Of a DNA stretch of 25,151 nucleotides, positions 14,490 to 21,480 are shown in pieces (the first letter of the stretch is position 1; each line of letters starts with the position of its first letter). The position numbers were made by a program, and so were the translations under genes. The notes under the pieces were generated by a model. The model ran no database searches. It worked only from the letters and a program-made list of their open reading frames with translations, and had not been told where the DNA came from. Origin of the DNA: DATFEN01 sp035691285 (GTDB taxonomy: Bacteria; Acidobacteriota; Vicinamibacteria; Fen-336); contig DASSJI010000075.1 in NCBI GenBank assembly GCA_035691285.1, forward strand, positions 1-25,151, read 5' to 3'.

Positions 14490-14518
14490 TTGACCCGTCC
14501 TGGAGGCCGTGCTAGCTT
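14490..14518 (+). promoter_or_regulatory. Sigma70-like promoter of the RsbW-like gene
   Basis: TTGACC (14490-14495) and TAGCTT (14513-14518) are spaced by 17 bases, the best -35/-10 pair in the window with the one at 1012-1040. Transcription should start near 14525, about 10 bases before ATG 14535, leaving no room for a Shine-Dalgarno. The TTG at 14490 is thus a -35 box, not a start codon. Confidence 0.55.
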
Positions 14519-14534
14519 GCCCGGACCTTCCCCC

Positions 14535-14960
14535 ATGAAAACGAAGGACTCGCGCGTCGTAAGACTGGAGATCGCGAGCCGCTTCGAGATGCTGGACATG
14601 GTGCAGACGGTCCTGGCCCAGGTGGCGGGCATGCAGGGCTTCGACGACGACGCCGTCCATTACATGAGCGTGGCAGTGCGCGAGTCGGTGGTGAACGCGA
14701 TCAAGCACGGCAACCACCGCGACGAGTCGAAGCGCGTGGGCGTGGAGTTCAAGCTCCACCCGAAGGCGCTCGAGGTGGAGGTGCGCGACGAGGGCAACGG
14801 CTTCGATCCGTCGGTCGTGGCCAACCCGGTCGCCCCGGAAAACCTGCTCAAGGCCGACGGCCGCGGCATCTTCTTCATGCGGTCGTTCATGGACGAGGTG
14901 TCGTACGCCTTCCCCCGCGGGGGTGGCACCGTCGTCCGGATGGTGAAACGGCTCGGCTAG
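14535..14960 (+). CDS. RsbW-like anti-sigma / serine kinase (HATPase_c_2)
   Basis: A 141-residue GHKL ATPase of the RsbW/SpoIIAB type. These either sequester a sigma factor or phosphorylate an anti-sigma-factor antagonist, and some are free partner-switching kinases. The N-box is VRESVVNAIKHGN (E50, N54, H58), the G1 box DEGNGFDP (85-92) and the G2 box GRGIFFMRSFMDEV (109-122). No membrane segment is present. No sigma factor or STAS antagonist is encoded in the window, so the partner is unknown. Its stop overlaps the stop of the convergent membrane-protein gene by three bases. ATG 14535 is chosen over TTG 14490 because the latter lies in the -35 element. Confidence 0.93.
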   Translation: MKTKDSRVVRLEIASRFEMLDMVQTVLAQVAGMQGFDDDAVHYMSVAVRESVVNAIKHGNHRDESKRVGVEFKLHPKALEVEVRDEGNGFDPSVVANPVAPENLLKADGRGIFFMRSFMDEVSYAFPRGGGTVVRMVKRLG

Positions 14961-15874
14961 GCCAGGGTCTCGCCCCGCTTGTAGACCGGCAGCAGGAACG
15001 TCTCCTCGAAGTCGATGCCCGGCGTCTCGGCCTTCGCCAGGAGCTCCCAGTAGGTCGGCGGATCGCTCGAGAGCCGCGTCGCCGGCCCGTCCCGTGGGAG
15101 ATCGAAGCTCACCCGTGTCTCGCCGGGCGCCGTCGCGAGGTCGACGGCATGCCGCGCCTCGTGGTGGGCGTATGCGACGACGACGTTCGACGTGCGGTTG
15201 CCGCTGCGGCGCGCCTCGTGGCGTTCCTCGACGCATCGCAGGGTCAGCTCAAGCGTACCCTTCACCAGAGAGCGCGCGGGCACGAGGCGGGCGGTCAGGC
15301 GCTCGCCGACGAAGAGCGGAAAGGCGTCGAGCTCCAGCCGGGCCCGGCCCCAGCGGGCCCGCCTGGCCTGCTCGTACGCGAGACCGGCAAGGAGCACGAT
15401 CGGCCCCAGGTCGACGAGCCCGACCACGGCCTGGAGCGGCAGAGACGCGTCCCCGGAGGCGAACGCCCACCAGTTGAACGGAGCGAGGAAGAGGCACGAC
15501 ACCGCGATGCAGCCCAACCCGTGGAGGATCCCGCCCCGGCGGTCGGCGTCGAGGCTCGGCCCGGACCAGGCGTGGTCGGCGAGCCAGGGCTCCCCCGGGT
15601 TCTCGGCGAGAAGACGCTTTCGCCGCCGCCGCGCCGCGATCCCGCGAGCTCCCTGCGTGACGAACAGCCCTCCGGCGCCGGCGAAGACGAGGCACAGCCC
15701 GGCGGCGGCCAGCAGGCCCTTCTCCTGGGGCATCTCGGCGTAGCGGTTCGACACGAGGGCGAGCATGCCGAGGCCGACGGCCAGGAAGAGCGATCCGAAC
15801 ACCATCGCCCCGCAGCCGCTCGCGGCGACGACCGAGCGCGTGGTGTGGTTGGGAATCTCTCGCGGCTCGCTCAT
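14957..15874 (-). CDS. Membrane protein of unknown function (DUF3592-like)
   Basis: A 305-residue protein with four hydrophobic segments: residues about 15-42, 53-75, 115-140 and 145-165. An Arg-rich cytoplasmic loop (GIAARRRRKRLL) lies between the second and third. The C-terminal 140 residues are soluble and beta-rich (ARLELDAFPLFVGERLTARL onward), resembling the C-terminal region of DUF3592-type proteins. Its ATG overlaps the stop of the glycosyltransferase gene as ATGA, so both are translated from one message. The function is unknown; it may assist the glycosyltransferase in envelope glycan modification. Confidence 0.75.
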   Translation of the reverse strand: MSEPREIPNHTTRSVVAASGCGAMVFGSLFLAVGLGMLALVSNRYAEMPQEKGLLAAAGLCLVFAGAGGLFVTQGARGIAARRRRKRLLAENPGEPWLADHAWSGPSLDADRRGGILHGLGCIAVSCLFLAPFNWWAFASGDASLPLQAVVGLVDLGPIVLLAGLAYEQARRARWGRARLELDAFPLFVGERLTARLVPARSLVKGTLELTLRCVEERHEARRSGNRTSNVVVAYAHHEARHAVDLATAPGETRVSFDLPRDGPATRLSSDPPTYWELLAKAETPGIDFEETFLLPVYKRGETLA

Positions 15875-17451
15875 CGCCTGCTCACCCGGAGCAGCGCATT
15901 CTGGCGCGCTCCTTCAGTGAGAGGGACGCTCTGCAGACCCGGGGCGCCCTCGATCGCGCGCCGCTCGGACGGTCCGCACAGGACGAGCGCCGGCCCGTGC
16001 GCGACCGCGCCGGTCACGTCCTCGAGCCCAGCGATCTCGCGGACGCGGCCGTCGTTGTAGAAGTAGCCGGCCATCCAGGCGGTCCTCCACGCCCCCCACG
16101 CCAGCACCTCGCGGCCGCGCGCCGGCAGGAAGAACCGGCGGCCGGACTCGTGGCGCTCGAGGAGTGTCGGTGCCACGAGGCTCGCAAGCAGCAGCAGTCC
16201 CACGGCTCCGACGCGCAGGAGATTCGGCGCCGTCGCCGGGCTTTGGTCCCAGGCACGGGACGCGAGGAGGACGCTCACGAGAACCCATGCGGCGACGGGC
16301 AGCAGGTGGGTCCAGAGCGGCTCGCGCTCGCGCAGCAGCGCGGGCGCGGCCGCGACCAGCGCGCCGAGGCCGAGGCCCACGAGGGCGACGGCCCTCGGAC
16401 CGGCCCAGAAGGGCAGCGCGCCGGCGCCTCCAGCGGTGATCGTCGCGAGCGCACGGCCGATCAGCAAGGCCAGCGGGGGCAGGCAGGGAAGGATGTAGCC
16501 GGGAAGCTTCGAGCCGGCGGCCGAGAAGAACAGGAACGGCAGGAGCAGCCAGAGGACGACGAACATCTCGACCCTCGAACGCCGGGGAGCCGCGCACGCG
16601 GCCGCGGGCAGCACGAGGCCCGACCACGGGAAGATGAGCCCGAACAACACCGGCACGTAGTAGTGGATGCCGCCGGGGTGGCGGTGGACCGTCGACGTGA
16701 AGCGCTGGAGGTTGTGGTCCAGCAGGAACACGTCCACGAACGCCTGGCCCTGGCTGGCGTAGACGGCCAGGTACCAGGGAGCCGCCACCAGCAGGAACAG
16801 GACGATGCCGACGGGCGAGAGCGCTCGCGCGACGAGGCGGACGTCGCGCGTGAAGAGCGCGAAGCCGACCACGACGAGGGCGGGAAGGAGAAAGCCCAGG
16901 GGACCCTTCGCGAGGGTCGCGAGGCCCATGAAGACGTAGGCCCCCGGGACGGCGAAGCGACCCGCCACGCCGAGCAGCCCGAGGGCCAGGAGGCCGATCG
17001 CGGCAGTCGCGAAGGCGGCGACGAGCATGTCCATGGTTGCCGCCCTGCCGTAAGCGAAGACGAGCGGCGCCGTGGCCAGGACGAAGCCGGCATGCAATCC
17101 GGCCGAAGTACCCAGGAGCCGCGCGCCGATCAGGGCGGTGGTCAGGACCATGAGCAGCGCCGCGAGCACCGCTGGCAGCCGCGCCGCGGCCTCGGTCTCG
17201 CCGAGCCAGCGGAATGCGGCGCCGGCGAGCCAGTAGTAGAGGGCGGGCTTCTCGAGCCAGGGCCGACCCTGCAGGGTCGGCGTGACCCACTCGCCGGCGC
17301 GCTGCATCTCGACCGCGACGCGGACGTAACGCGGCTCGTCGGGGCCCAGGAGCGGCACGTCGCCGAGGCGGAACAGGAGGAGCGCGGCGGCCAGGACGAG
17401 CAGCAGGAGCGCGCCGCGCGCCGGGAGCGCCTCGCCAGCCGGCCGCTCCAT
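15871..17451 (-). CDS. ArnT/PMT-like family 39 glycosyltransferase
   Basis: A 526-residue polytopic inner-membrane GT-C enzyme that moves sugars from polyprenyl-phosphate donors onto lipid A, proteins or polysaccharide. The catalytic-type Asp/Glu are D38-E39 in GPDEPRY, followed by WLEKPALYYW. FFSAAGSKLPGYILPCLPPL matches the ArnT-type periplasmic motif. About 12 hydrophobic helices can be seen, and the C-terminal region is soluble. ATG 17451 overlaps the mini-ORF stop (TGATG) and the gene continues by ATGA overlap into the membrane protein. Whether the acceptor is lipid A cannot be told, and no undecaprenyl-phosphate-aminoarabinose genes are nearby. Confidence 0.92.
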   Translation of the reverse strand: MERPAGEALPARGALLLLVLAAALLLFRLGDVPLLGPDEPRYVRVAVEMQRAGEWVTPTLQGRPWLEKPALYYWLAGAAFRWLGETEAAARLPAVLAALLMVLTTALIGARLLGTSAGLHAGFVLATAPLVFAYGRAATMDMLVAAFATAAIGLLALGLLGVAGRFAVPGAYVFMGLATLAKGPLGFLLPALVVVGFALFTRDVRLVARALSPVGIVLFLLVAAPWYLAVYASQGQAFVDVFLLDHNLQRFTSTVHRHPGGIHYYVPVLFGLIFPWSGLVLPAAACAAPRRSRVEMFVVLWLLLPFLFFSAAGSKLPGYILPCLPPLALLIGRALATITAGGAGALPFWAGPRAVALVGLGLGALVAAAPALLREREPLWTHLLPVAAWVLVSVLLASRAWDQSPATAPNLLRVGAVGLLLLASLVAPTLLERHESGRRFFLPARGREVLAWGAWRTAWMAGYFYNDGRVREIAGLEDVTGAVAHGPALVLCGPSERRAIEGAPGLQSVPLTEGARQNALLRVSRR

Positions 17452-17570
17452 CAGCGCCAGAAGCCGGCGCGGACGGCGCGGGCGAGGCGCGCCAGCTCGA
17501 TCGCCCGGCGCAGGTGGCTCCTGTCGGTGTCGGCCACGCGGCCTCCCGTTTCCGGCACGTTGGCCCGCAT
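17451..17570 (-). CDS. Mini-ORF, possible deaminase N-terminal remnant
   Basis: A 39-codon reading frame (ATG 17570) with sequence SHLRRAIELARLARAVRAGF near its end, then TGA overlapping the glycosyltransferase ATG as TGATG. The helix resembles the first helix of TadA/RibD-type deaminases, which start with an Arg-rich RRAIELA motif, but the catalytic HAE and Cys motifs that should follow are absent. It could be a decayed remnant, a real small leader peptide coupled to the glycosyltransferase, or chance. Confidence 0.35.
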   Translation of the reverse strand: MRANVPETGGRVADTDRSHLRRAIELARLARAVRAGFWR

Positions 17571-17572
17571 CC

Positions 17573-17578
17573 TACAAT
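17573..17578 (+). promoter_or_regulatory. Candidate -10 element of the inositol-monophosphatase gene
   Basis: TACAAT lies 6 bases before GTG 17585 with no Shine-Dalgarno, matching the leaderless pattern seen at 2676 and 8732. The remaining gap 17452-17584 holds only the mini-ORF on the minus strand. Confidence 0.45.
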
Positions 17579-17584
17579 CGCGCG

Positions 17585-18382
17585 GTGAGCTGGCGCTATG
17601 TGGCGACCGCCGCCGAGGCCGTGCTGCGGGCCGGCGCGCTGCAACGCGCGAAGTACGGGCAGGAGATCGAGATCGCCAAGAAGGGCGAGATCGACCTCGT
17701 CACCGAGGTGGACCGCGTCTCGGAGGCGGCCATCCTCGCCGCGATCCGGGAGCGCTTCGCCGACCACGACATCGTGACCGAGGAGACGGCGATCGAGCGC
17801 ACCGGGTCGCGCTTCGTATGGTTCGTCGACCCCTTGGACGGCACCACCAACTTCGCCCACGGCTACCCCTTCTTCTGCGCGTCCGTCGCGCTGGCCGTGG
17901 ACGGCGAGCTCGTGGCGGGCGCCGTCTTCGACCCCATCAAGCAGGAGCTGTTCACGGCCGAGCGGGGCGGCGGCGCCCACCTCAACGGACGGCGCTTGAG
18001 GACCTCCTCCGCCGACCGCCTGCTCGAGAGCCTGCTCGTGACCGGGTTCCCCTACGACTTTCGCCTGGACCTCCAGCAGAGCCTGCGTCTCTTCAACCGC
18101 TTCATGGCCCACGCTCGCGCGATCCGCCGCGACGGCGCCGCAGCCCTCGACCTCGCCTACATAGCGGCGGGGCGCGTCGACGGTTTCTGGGAGGAGCGGC
18201 TCAAGCCCTGGGACGTCATGGCGGGCGCCTTGATGGTCGAGGAGGCGGGCGGGCGCGCGACGCGCTTCGACGGCTCTCCCCTGCGCCTGCGGGCCGACGA
18301 GACGCTCGCTTCGAACGGACCGCTCCACGACGCGATGCTCGCCGTGTTCCGGGCGGATCGCGAGACTCTAGTCCGAGCATGA
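17585..18382 (+). CDS. suhB: Inositol-1-monophosphatase family protein
   Basis: Mg-dependent phosphatase of the IMPase/SuhB family; 265 residues, full length. Metal ligands and motif 1 are EE at 66-67 and VDPLDGTTNFAHGYPFF (D82, D85, T88); motif 2 is KPWDVMAGALMVEEAGG (D210). The substrate could be inositol phosphate, but SuhB also helps transcription antitermination of rRNA, and FBPase-like paralogues exist. GTG 17585 is chosen because TACAAT is six bases upstream and the N-terminus SWRYVATAAEAVLRAG is family-like. A tRNA gene starts only 4 bases after its stop. Confidence 0.93.
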   Translation: MSWRYVATAAEAVLRAGALQRAKYGQEIEIAKKGEIDLVTEVDRVSEAAILAAIRERFADHDIVTEETAIERTGSRFVWFVDPLDGTTNFAHGYPFFCASVALAVDGELVAGAVFDPIKQELFTAERGGGAHLNGRRLRTSSADRLLESLLVTGFPYDFRLDLQQSLRLFNRFMAHARAIRRDGAAALDLAYIAAGRVDGFWEERLKPWDVMAGALMVEEAGGRATRFDGSPLRLRADETLASNGPLHDAMLAVFRADRETLVRA

Positions 18383-18386
18383 GCGT

Positions 18387-18463
18387 GCCGGCGTAGCCCA
18401 ACTGGCAGAGGCAGCCGACTTAAAATCGGCAAAGTCTGGGTCCGAATCCCAGCGCCGGCACCA
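18387..18463 (+). tRNA. tRNA with UAA anticodon (Leu by decoding), class I body
   Basis: A complete cloverleaf of 77 bases including encoded CCA. The acceptor stem GCCGGCG/CGCCGGC has 7 perfect pairs. The D-arm runs from GCCC to AGGC with three pairs and a C.A mismatch. The anticodon stem GCCGA/TCGGC carries loop CTTAAAA, so the anticodon is UAA (18421-18423) and the codon UUA. The variable region has only 5 bases (AAAGT), whereas tRNA-Leu is normally class II with a long arm. The T-arm is CTGGG-TCCGAAT-CCCAG, with C at position 55 where pseudouridine is nearly universal. The discriminator is A73. It sits 4 bases after the suhB stop and 19 bases from the convergent propeller gene. Confidence 0.88.
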
Positions 18464-18482
18464 AGCCGCAGCAGGTTGGAGC

Positions 18483-19832
18483 TTAGCGTGGTGGTGCGGC
18501 CGACTCATCGAACCGCAGCCGCCCGACGTAGATCTCGGGGTCGCCGGGCAGGCGGTGGTCGGACCACGCCGGGTAGACCCACCCCGAGGCGACCGCCAGG
18601 CCCTGGTAGTCTCCGAATTGAAACGTCGAGCTGCGAGCGTCGCTCGGAGCACTCGATGCCCGGATCGGGGCGTCCCATGCGAGGCCGCCGTCGGCGGATC
18701 GACTGACGAACACCTCAGTGGTGGCCCGGCTCGGATCGAGACGGGTGTCCTTGTAGGCGATGTACAGGACGCCGTCTGAGGGATCGACCCGCGCCCACTG
18801 GAAGTACCGGTCGCTGCCGGGATGGCGATCGGGAAGTGCCTCTGGCGCCGACCAGGTCCGGCCGCCGTCGACGGATCGCGAAAAGAACACGTCCGTGTGG
18901 CACGGCGCCTGCGGGTCGCAGCCGTTCCCGCAGCGGCCGATGTCGGATCCCTCGTCGTAGTCGGCCCAGGTGACGAACACCGCTCCCCGCGCGGGCCCCG
19001 GTGATCGGTCGACGGCGATCGACGCGTGCACGAGCGAGGTCCGGCGGCAGTGGGAGGGCTGGGACGTGTACCACTGCGCTCGGACCCGGGCGACCGCAAC
19101 CGGCGGCGCGAAGCTGGCGCCGCCGTCCGTCGAACGAAGCACCTTCAGGGCATGCCCCGGCCCATCGTTCGCCGCCAAGTACAGGGTACCGTCCGCGGAA
19201 ACGGCCAGGTCGAGGCCGCTCACCGTCGCCACGTCCGCGAGCCTGGGCCGCGTGAAGCTCCGGCCCCCGTCGGGCGAGTACGAGAGGAAGCTCCCGCCTC
19301 CTGGCCATTTCCAGGCGACGTAGACGCGGTCCCGGAAGGCGCTCGCGGGCTCGTCGTCCACGGCCAACGCGACCTTGTCGTCGCGGTCCGTCGCCTTGCT
19401 GATCCGCAGCGCCGGCTCCCAGGTGAAGCCTCCGTCAGCCGAGCGAGCCACCTCGATTCCGAGGGGTGTGTTGGCAGGGCCGACCGGGATGTTGGCGAGG
19501 AACGCGACGCCGCGGGAGTCGAACGCCACCATGGGGTCTGCGTGCAGCGTCGCGCCAGGGGCCATCGGCAGAAGCGCGCGCCTCCAGGTGTCGCCGCCGT
19601 CCTCGGAAGCCATCGTCAACAGCGGGCCGGCTTCGACGTTCATCGCCGCCGCGGCCAGTCGCCTCGGGTCCATCCTGTCGACCGCGATGGAGACTTCGCC
19701 CTGGCTTCCCGGATGTGCGCTGGCGTTCCGATCGCCCAGGTTCGTGTAGTCCGCCTGGCCGCGCAGCGGCGACGGGATCGCGACGAGGATGACCACGGCA
19801 GCCAGCGAAGCCAATTCGCTGGTCGTTCCCAT
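18483..19832 (-). CDS. Secreted Asp-box (BNR) propeller protein, sialidase-like
   Basis: A 449-residue exported protein. Residues 1-25 form a signal peptide ending SPLRGQ/ADY. Six Asp-boxes (S-x-D-G-G-x-x-[WF]) start near residues 76, 131, 186, 234, 320 and 379, giving a six-bladed propeller like sialidases and exo-glycosidases. Four Cys (262, 301, 305, 311) cluster between the fourth and fifth boxes and may form disulfides. The sialidase FRIP motif is absent and no clear catalytic Arg triad is seen, so glycosidase activity is not supported; binding is possible. ATG 19832 has GAGAGG nine bases upstream and lies 11 bases after the barrel stop. The longer open frame upstream is an overlap. Confidence 0.88.
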   Translation of the reverse strand: MGTTSELASLAAVVILVAIPSPLRGQADYTNLGDRNASAHPGSQGEVSIAVDRMDPRRLAAAAMNVEAGPLLTMASEDGGDTWRRALLPMAPGATLHADPMVAFDSRGVAFLANIPVGPANTPLGIEVARSADGGFTWEPALRISKATDRDDKVALAVDDEPASAFRDRVYVAWKWPGGGSFLSYSPDGGRSFTRPRLADVATVSGLDLAVSADGTLYLAANDGPGHALKVLRSTDGGASFAPPVAVARVRAQWYTSQPSHCRRTSLVHASIAVDRSPGPARGAVFVTWADYDEGSDIGRCGNGCDPQAPCHTDVFFSRSVDGGRTWSAPEALPDRHPGSDRYFQWARVDPSDGVLYIAYKDTRLDPSRATTEVFVSRSADGGLAWDAPIRASSAPSDARSSTFQFGDYQGLAVASGWVYPAWSDHRLPGDPEIYVGRLRFDESAAPPR

Positions 19833-19843
19833 CGCGCCACCTC

Positions 19844-20509
19844 TCAGCGTCGCCATCCGATCGAGAACGACAGCAGCCGCGAGTGGATCTCCTGTTGGTT
19901 GGTCGAGTCGAGGTTGGTCAACCCCCACGCAAGGCTCCCGTCGAGGAAGAGCTGCGACGTCCCGGCGCGCCTTCCGACTCTGAAGCCGGCCACCCATTTC
20001 AGGTCCGCTTCGCGGAATTGATCCGTCACGTCCTGATCCACGTCGCGAAAGCTGCGGCGTGCACGCAGCCGCAGCCCCGTCTGCGGGCCGGTGAAGAGCT
20101 CGCGGGTCCACCGCCCCGTGGCGGAGCCAAGGCCGCGCATGGCGACGAGACCCAGCTCGAGGAAGTCGACACGCACAGGCGTATCCGTCGGGAAAGCGCT
20201 CGAGGCAAACGCCCGCTGGCCGTAGTACGCGCGGGTTTCCGCGCCCCAGGCGGCCCCATGCCACGAAACGAGCGCGCCTGCGAGGGGCTTCCACGAGCCA
20301 TCGGAGCCGAAGTCCTGTCCTTCGTCGTCGACGGCGGGGCTGTCGTGCTGGAGGCCGATCAGCGCGCCGTATCCGAAGCTGTCGGCGGCGCACGGAGGCG
20401 CCGCGGTCATCGCCAAGGCCGCGATCGCGGGTGGTGCCGCGAGCAGGTGCAGCAGCGTGACGAGGAGCCCGCGGGGCATCCGTGACGGCCGAGCATGTCG
20501 TTCGTTCAT
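19844..20509 (-). CDS. Small outer-membrane beta-barrel protein
   Basis: A 221-residue predicted exported protein. The N-terminus has a hydrophobic stretch (MPRGLLVTLLHLLAAPPAIA from residue 11, then ALAMTAAPPCAAD), so cleavage is probably near residue 42. After it, alternating aromatic strands begin (FGYGALIGLQ) and end RLLSFSIGWRR, typical of small barrels such as OmpW- or porin-like proteins. Starts M1 and M11 are both possible. It lies 11 bases before the propeller start and 15 bases after the helical-repeat stop. Its role in the pair is unknown; surface attachment or export of the propeller is inference. Confidence 0.75.
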   Translation of the reverse strand: MNERHARPSRMPRGLLVTLLHLLAAPPAIAALAMTAAPPCAADSFGYGALIGLQHDSPAVDDEGQDFGSDGSWKPLAGALVSWHGAAWGAETRAYYGQRAFASSAFPTDTPVRVDFLELGLVAMRGLGSATGRWTRELFTGPQTGLRLRARRSFRDVDQDVTDQFREADLKWVAGFRVGRRAGTSQLFLDGSLAWGLTNLDSTNQQEIHSRLLSFSIGWRR

Positions 20510-20524
20510 GCGCTACCCGCCCGC

Positions 20525-21418
20525 CTATCGGCCCTGATCCGCGAGCGGAGGGGCGCCCCGGCTGGGTCGCGCCGCGTCGAGGGCTCTTCGAGATGCCTGC
20601 TCGGCGTCCTCCAGCTCTCGCACAGCCTGCTCCAGCCCGGCCACGGCCTCGGCGAGCGGCATGGTGAGCGGTGGCAGATGCTTCATCCACGCCATGAGCG
20701 AGGGCGACACCGTGGCCAGCTCCCGCAATTGCGTCGCCGCGGCAGCGTAGGACCTGTCCCGAGGCAGGGCCGCCAGGGCCTCGCGCAGCACGCTTCGCAC
20801 GGCGGCCATGCGCTCGACCGCATCCTCGAGGCTGGTGCGCATGCCCTCGTCCACCGTCCCCTGCTCGCTGCGACCGTCGCCACGGGCTTGCAGCGCCTCC
20901 AGCAGGCGATGCGCCACCGCGGGCAAGGGCGTGACCTCCCGGACCACGGAGGCGAGTGTCTCCGCCAAGGCCGGGGAGACCCGCGCGAACTCACGGAGCG
21001 GCCCGACGAGCGGCTCGTAGTCCTCGGGACGCGGCAGCTTCATCAGCGAGTCGGTCCAGCTCTGATGTGTCGCCACCAGCGTGTCGGCGGCCTCCGAGAG
21101 GCTTAGGGCGATCGAGTCCACGCGCTCCACGGCCAGACGGACCGACTCGAGGCTCGCGAGCAGACCCGGCGCCGTCTCGGCGAACGCGTAGAGGTGATCG
21201 GCCAGCGGCTGGAAGTCCTCGGCCCGCGGGATCTCGTCGAGCCGCGCACGCGCGATGCTCTCCGACTGTGAAGCTACGTCACGCCGGAGCGCGGCGATCT
21301 GCTCGGTCAACATCGCCACGGCGGACACGAGGTCGGAGGAGGGCGGCGGCCCGCCCCGCTTCGTCGCCAGCGAACCCTTCCCGCCAGCCCGCGACGTCGC
21401 CTTCTTGCGGCCTCTCAT
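20525..21418 (-). CDS. Helical protein with three internal repeats, function unknown
   Basis: A 297-residue alpha-helical protein with no signal peptide or membrane segment. A basic head (MRGRKKATSRAGGKGSLATK) is followed by helices (29-60) and three copies of a motif beginning at residues 63, 128 and 218: IPRAEDFQPL, LPRPEDYEPL and LPRDRSYAAA, each followed by a helix with EFA/AFA/ELA and TAP/SPA/SPS. Units span about 65-90 residues. Such apolipoprotein-like or coiled-coil helices often bind surfaces or partners; no family is recognised. Its longer frame to 21841 overlaps the methyltransferase gene. ATG 21418 is 63 bases from the divergent methyltransferase ATG. Confidence 0.7.
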   Translation of the reverse strand: MRGRKKATSRAGGKGSLATKRGGPPPSSDLVSAVAMLTEQIAALRRDVASQSESIARARLDEIPRAEDFQPLADHLYAFAETAPGLLASLESVRLAVERVDSIALSLSEAADTLVATHQSWTDSLMKLPRPEDYEPLVGPLREFARVSPALAETLASVVREVTPLPAVAHRLLEALQARGDGRSEQGTVDEGMRTSLEDAVERMAAVRSVLREALAALPRDRSYAAAATQLRELATVSPSLMAWMKHLPPLTMPLAEAVAGLEQAVRELEDAEQASRRALDAARPSRGAPPLADQGR

Positions 21419-21420
21419 CC

Positions 21421-21442
21421 CCGGGATCTTTGCACGTCCCGG
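21421..21442. promoter_or_regulatory. Inverted repeat between divergent genes
   Basis: CCGGGA and TCCCGG are separated by 10 bases in the 62-base intergenic space. A dimeric regulator could bind there, but GC-rich repeats like this occur by chance. Confidence 0.25.
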
Positions 21443-21480
21443 AGCCCGCCGGGGGCCGAAGCTCGGGACGCGGCGTGACG

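Noticed and set aside
15914..18396. Roughly 800-residue frames on both strands across the glycosyltransferase and suhB
   Set aside because: They overlap confidently identified genes, and their composition (Arg, Ala, Gly, Pro) is typical of shadow frames in GC-rich DNA.
18464..20509. Integrated element with att site at the tRNA 3' end
   Set aside because: I found no integrase and no second copy of the tRNA 3' sequence in the window, so an island is only a possibility.
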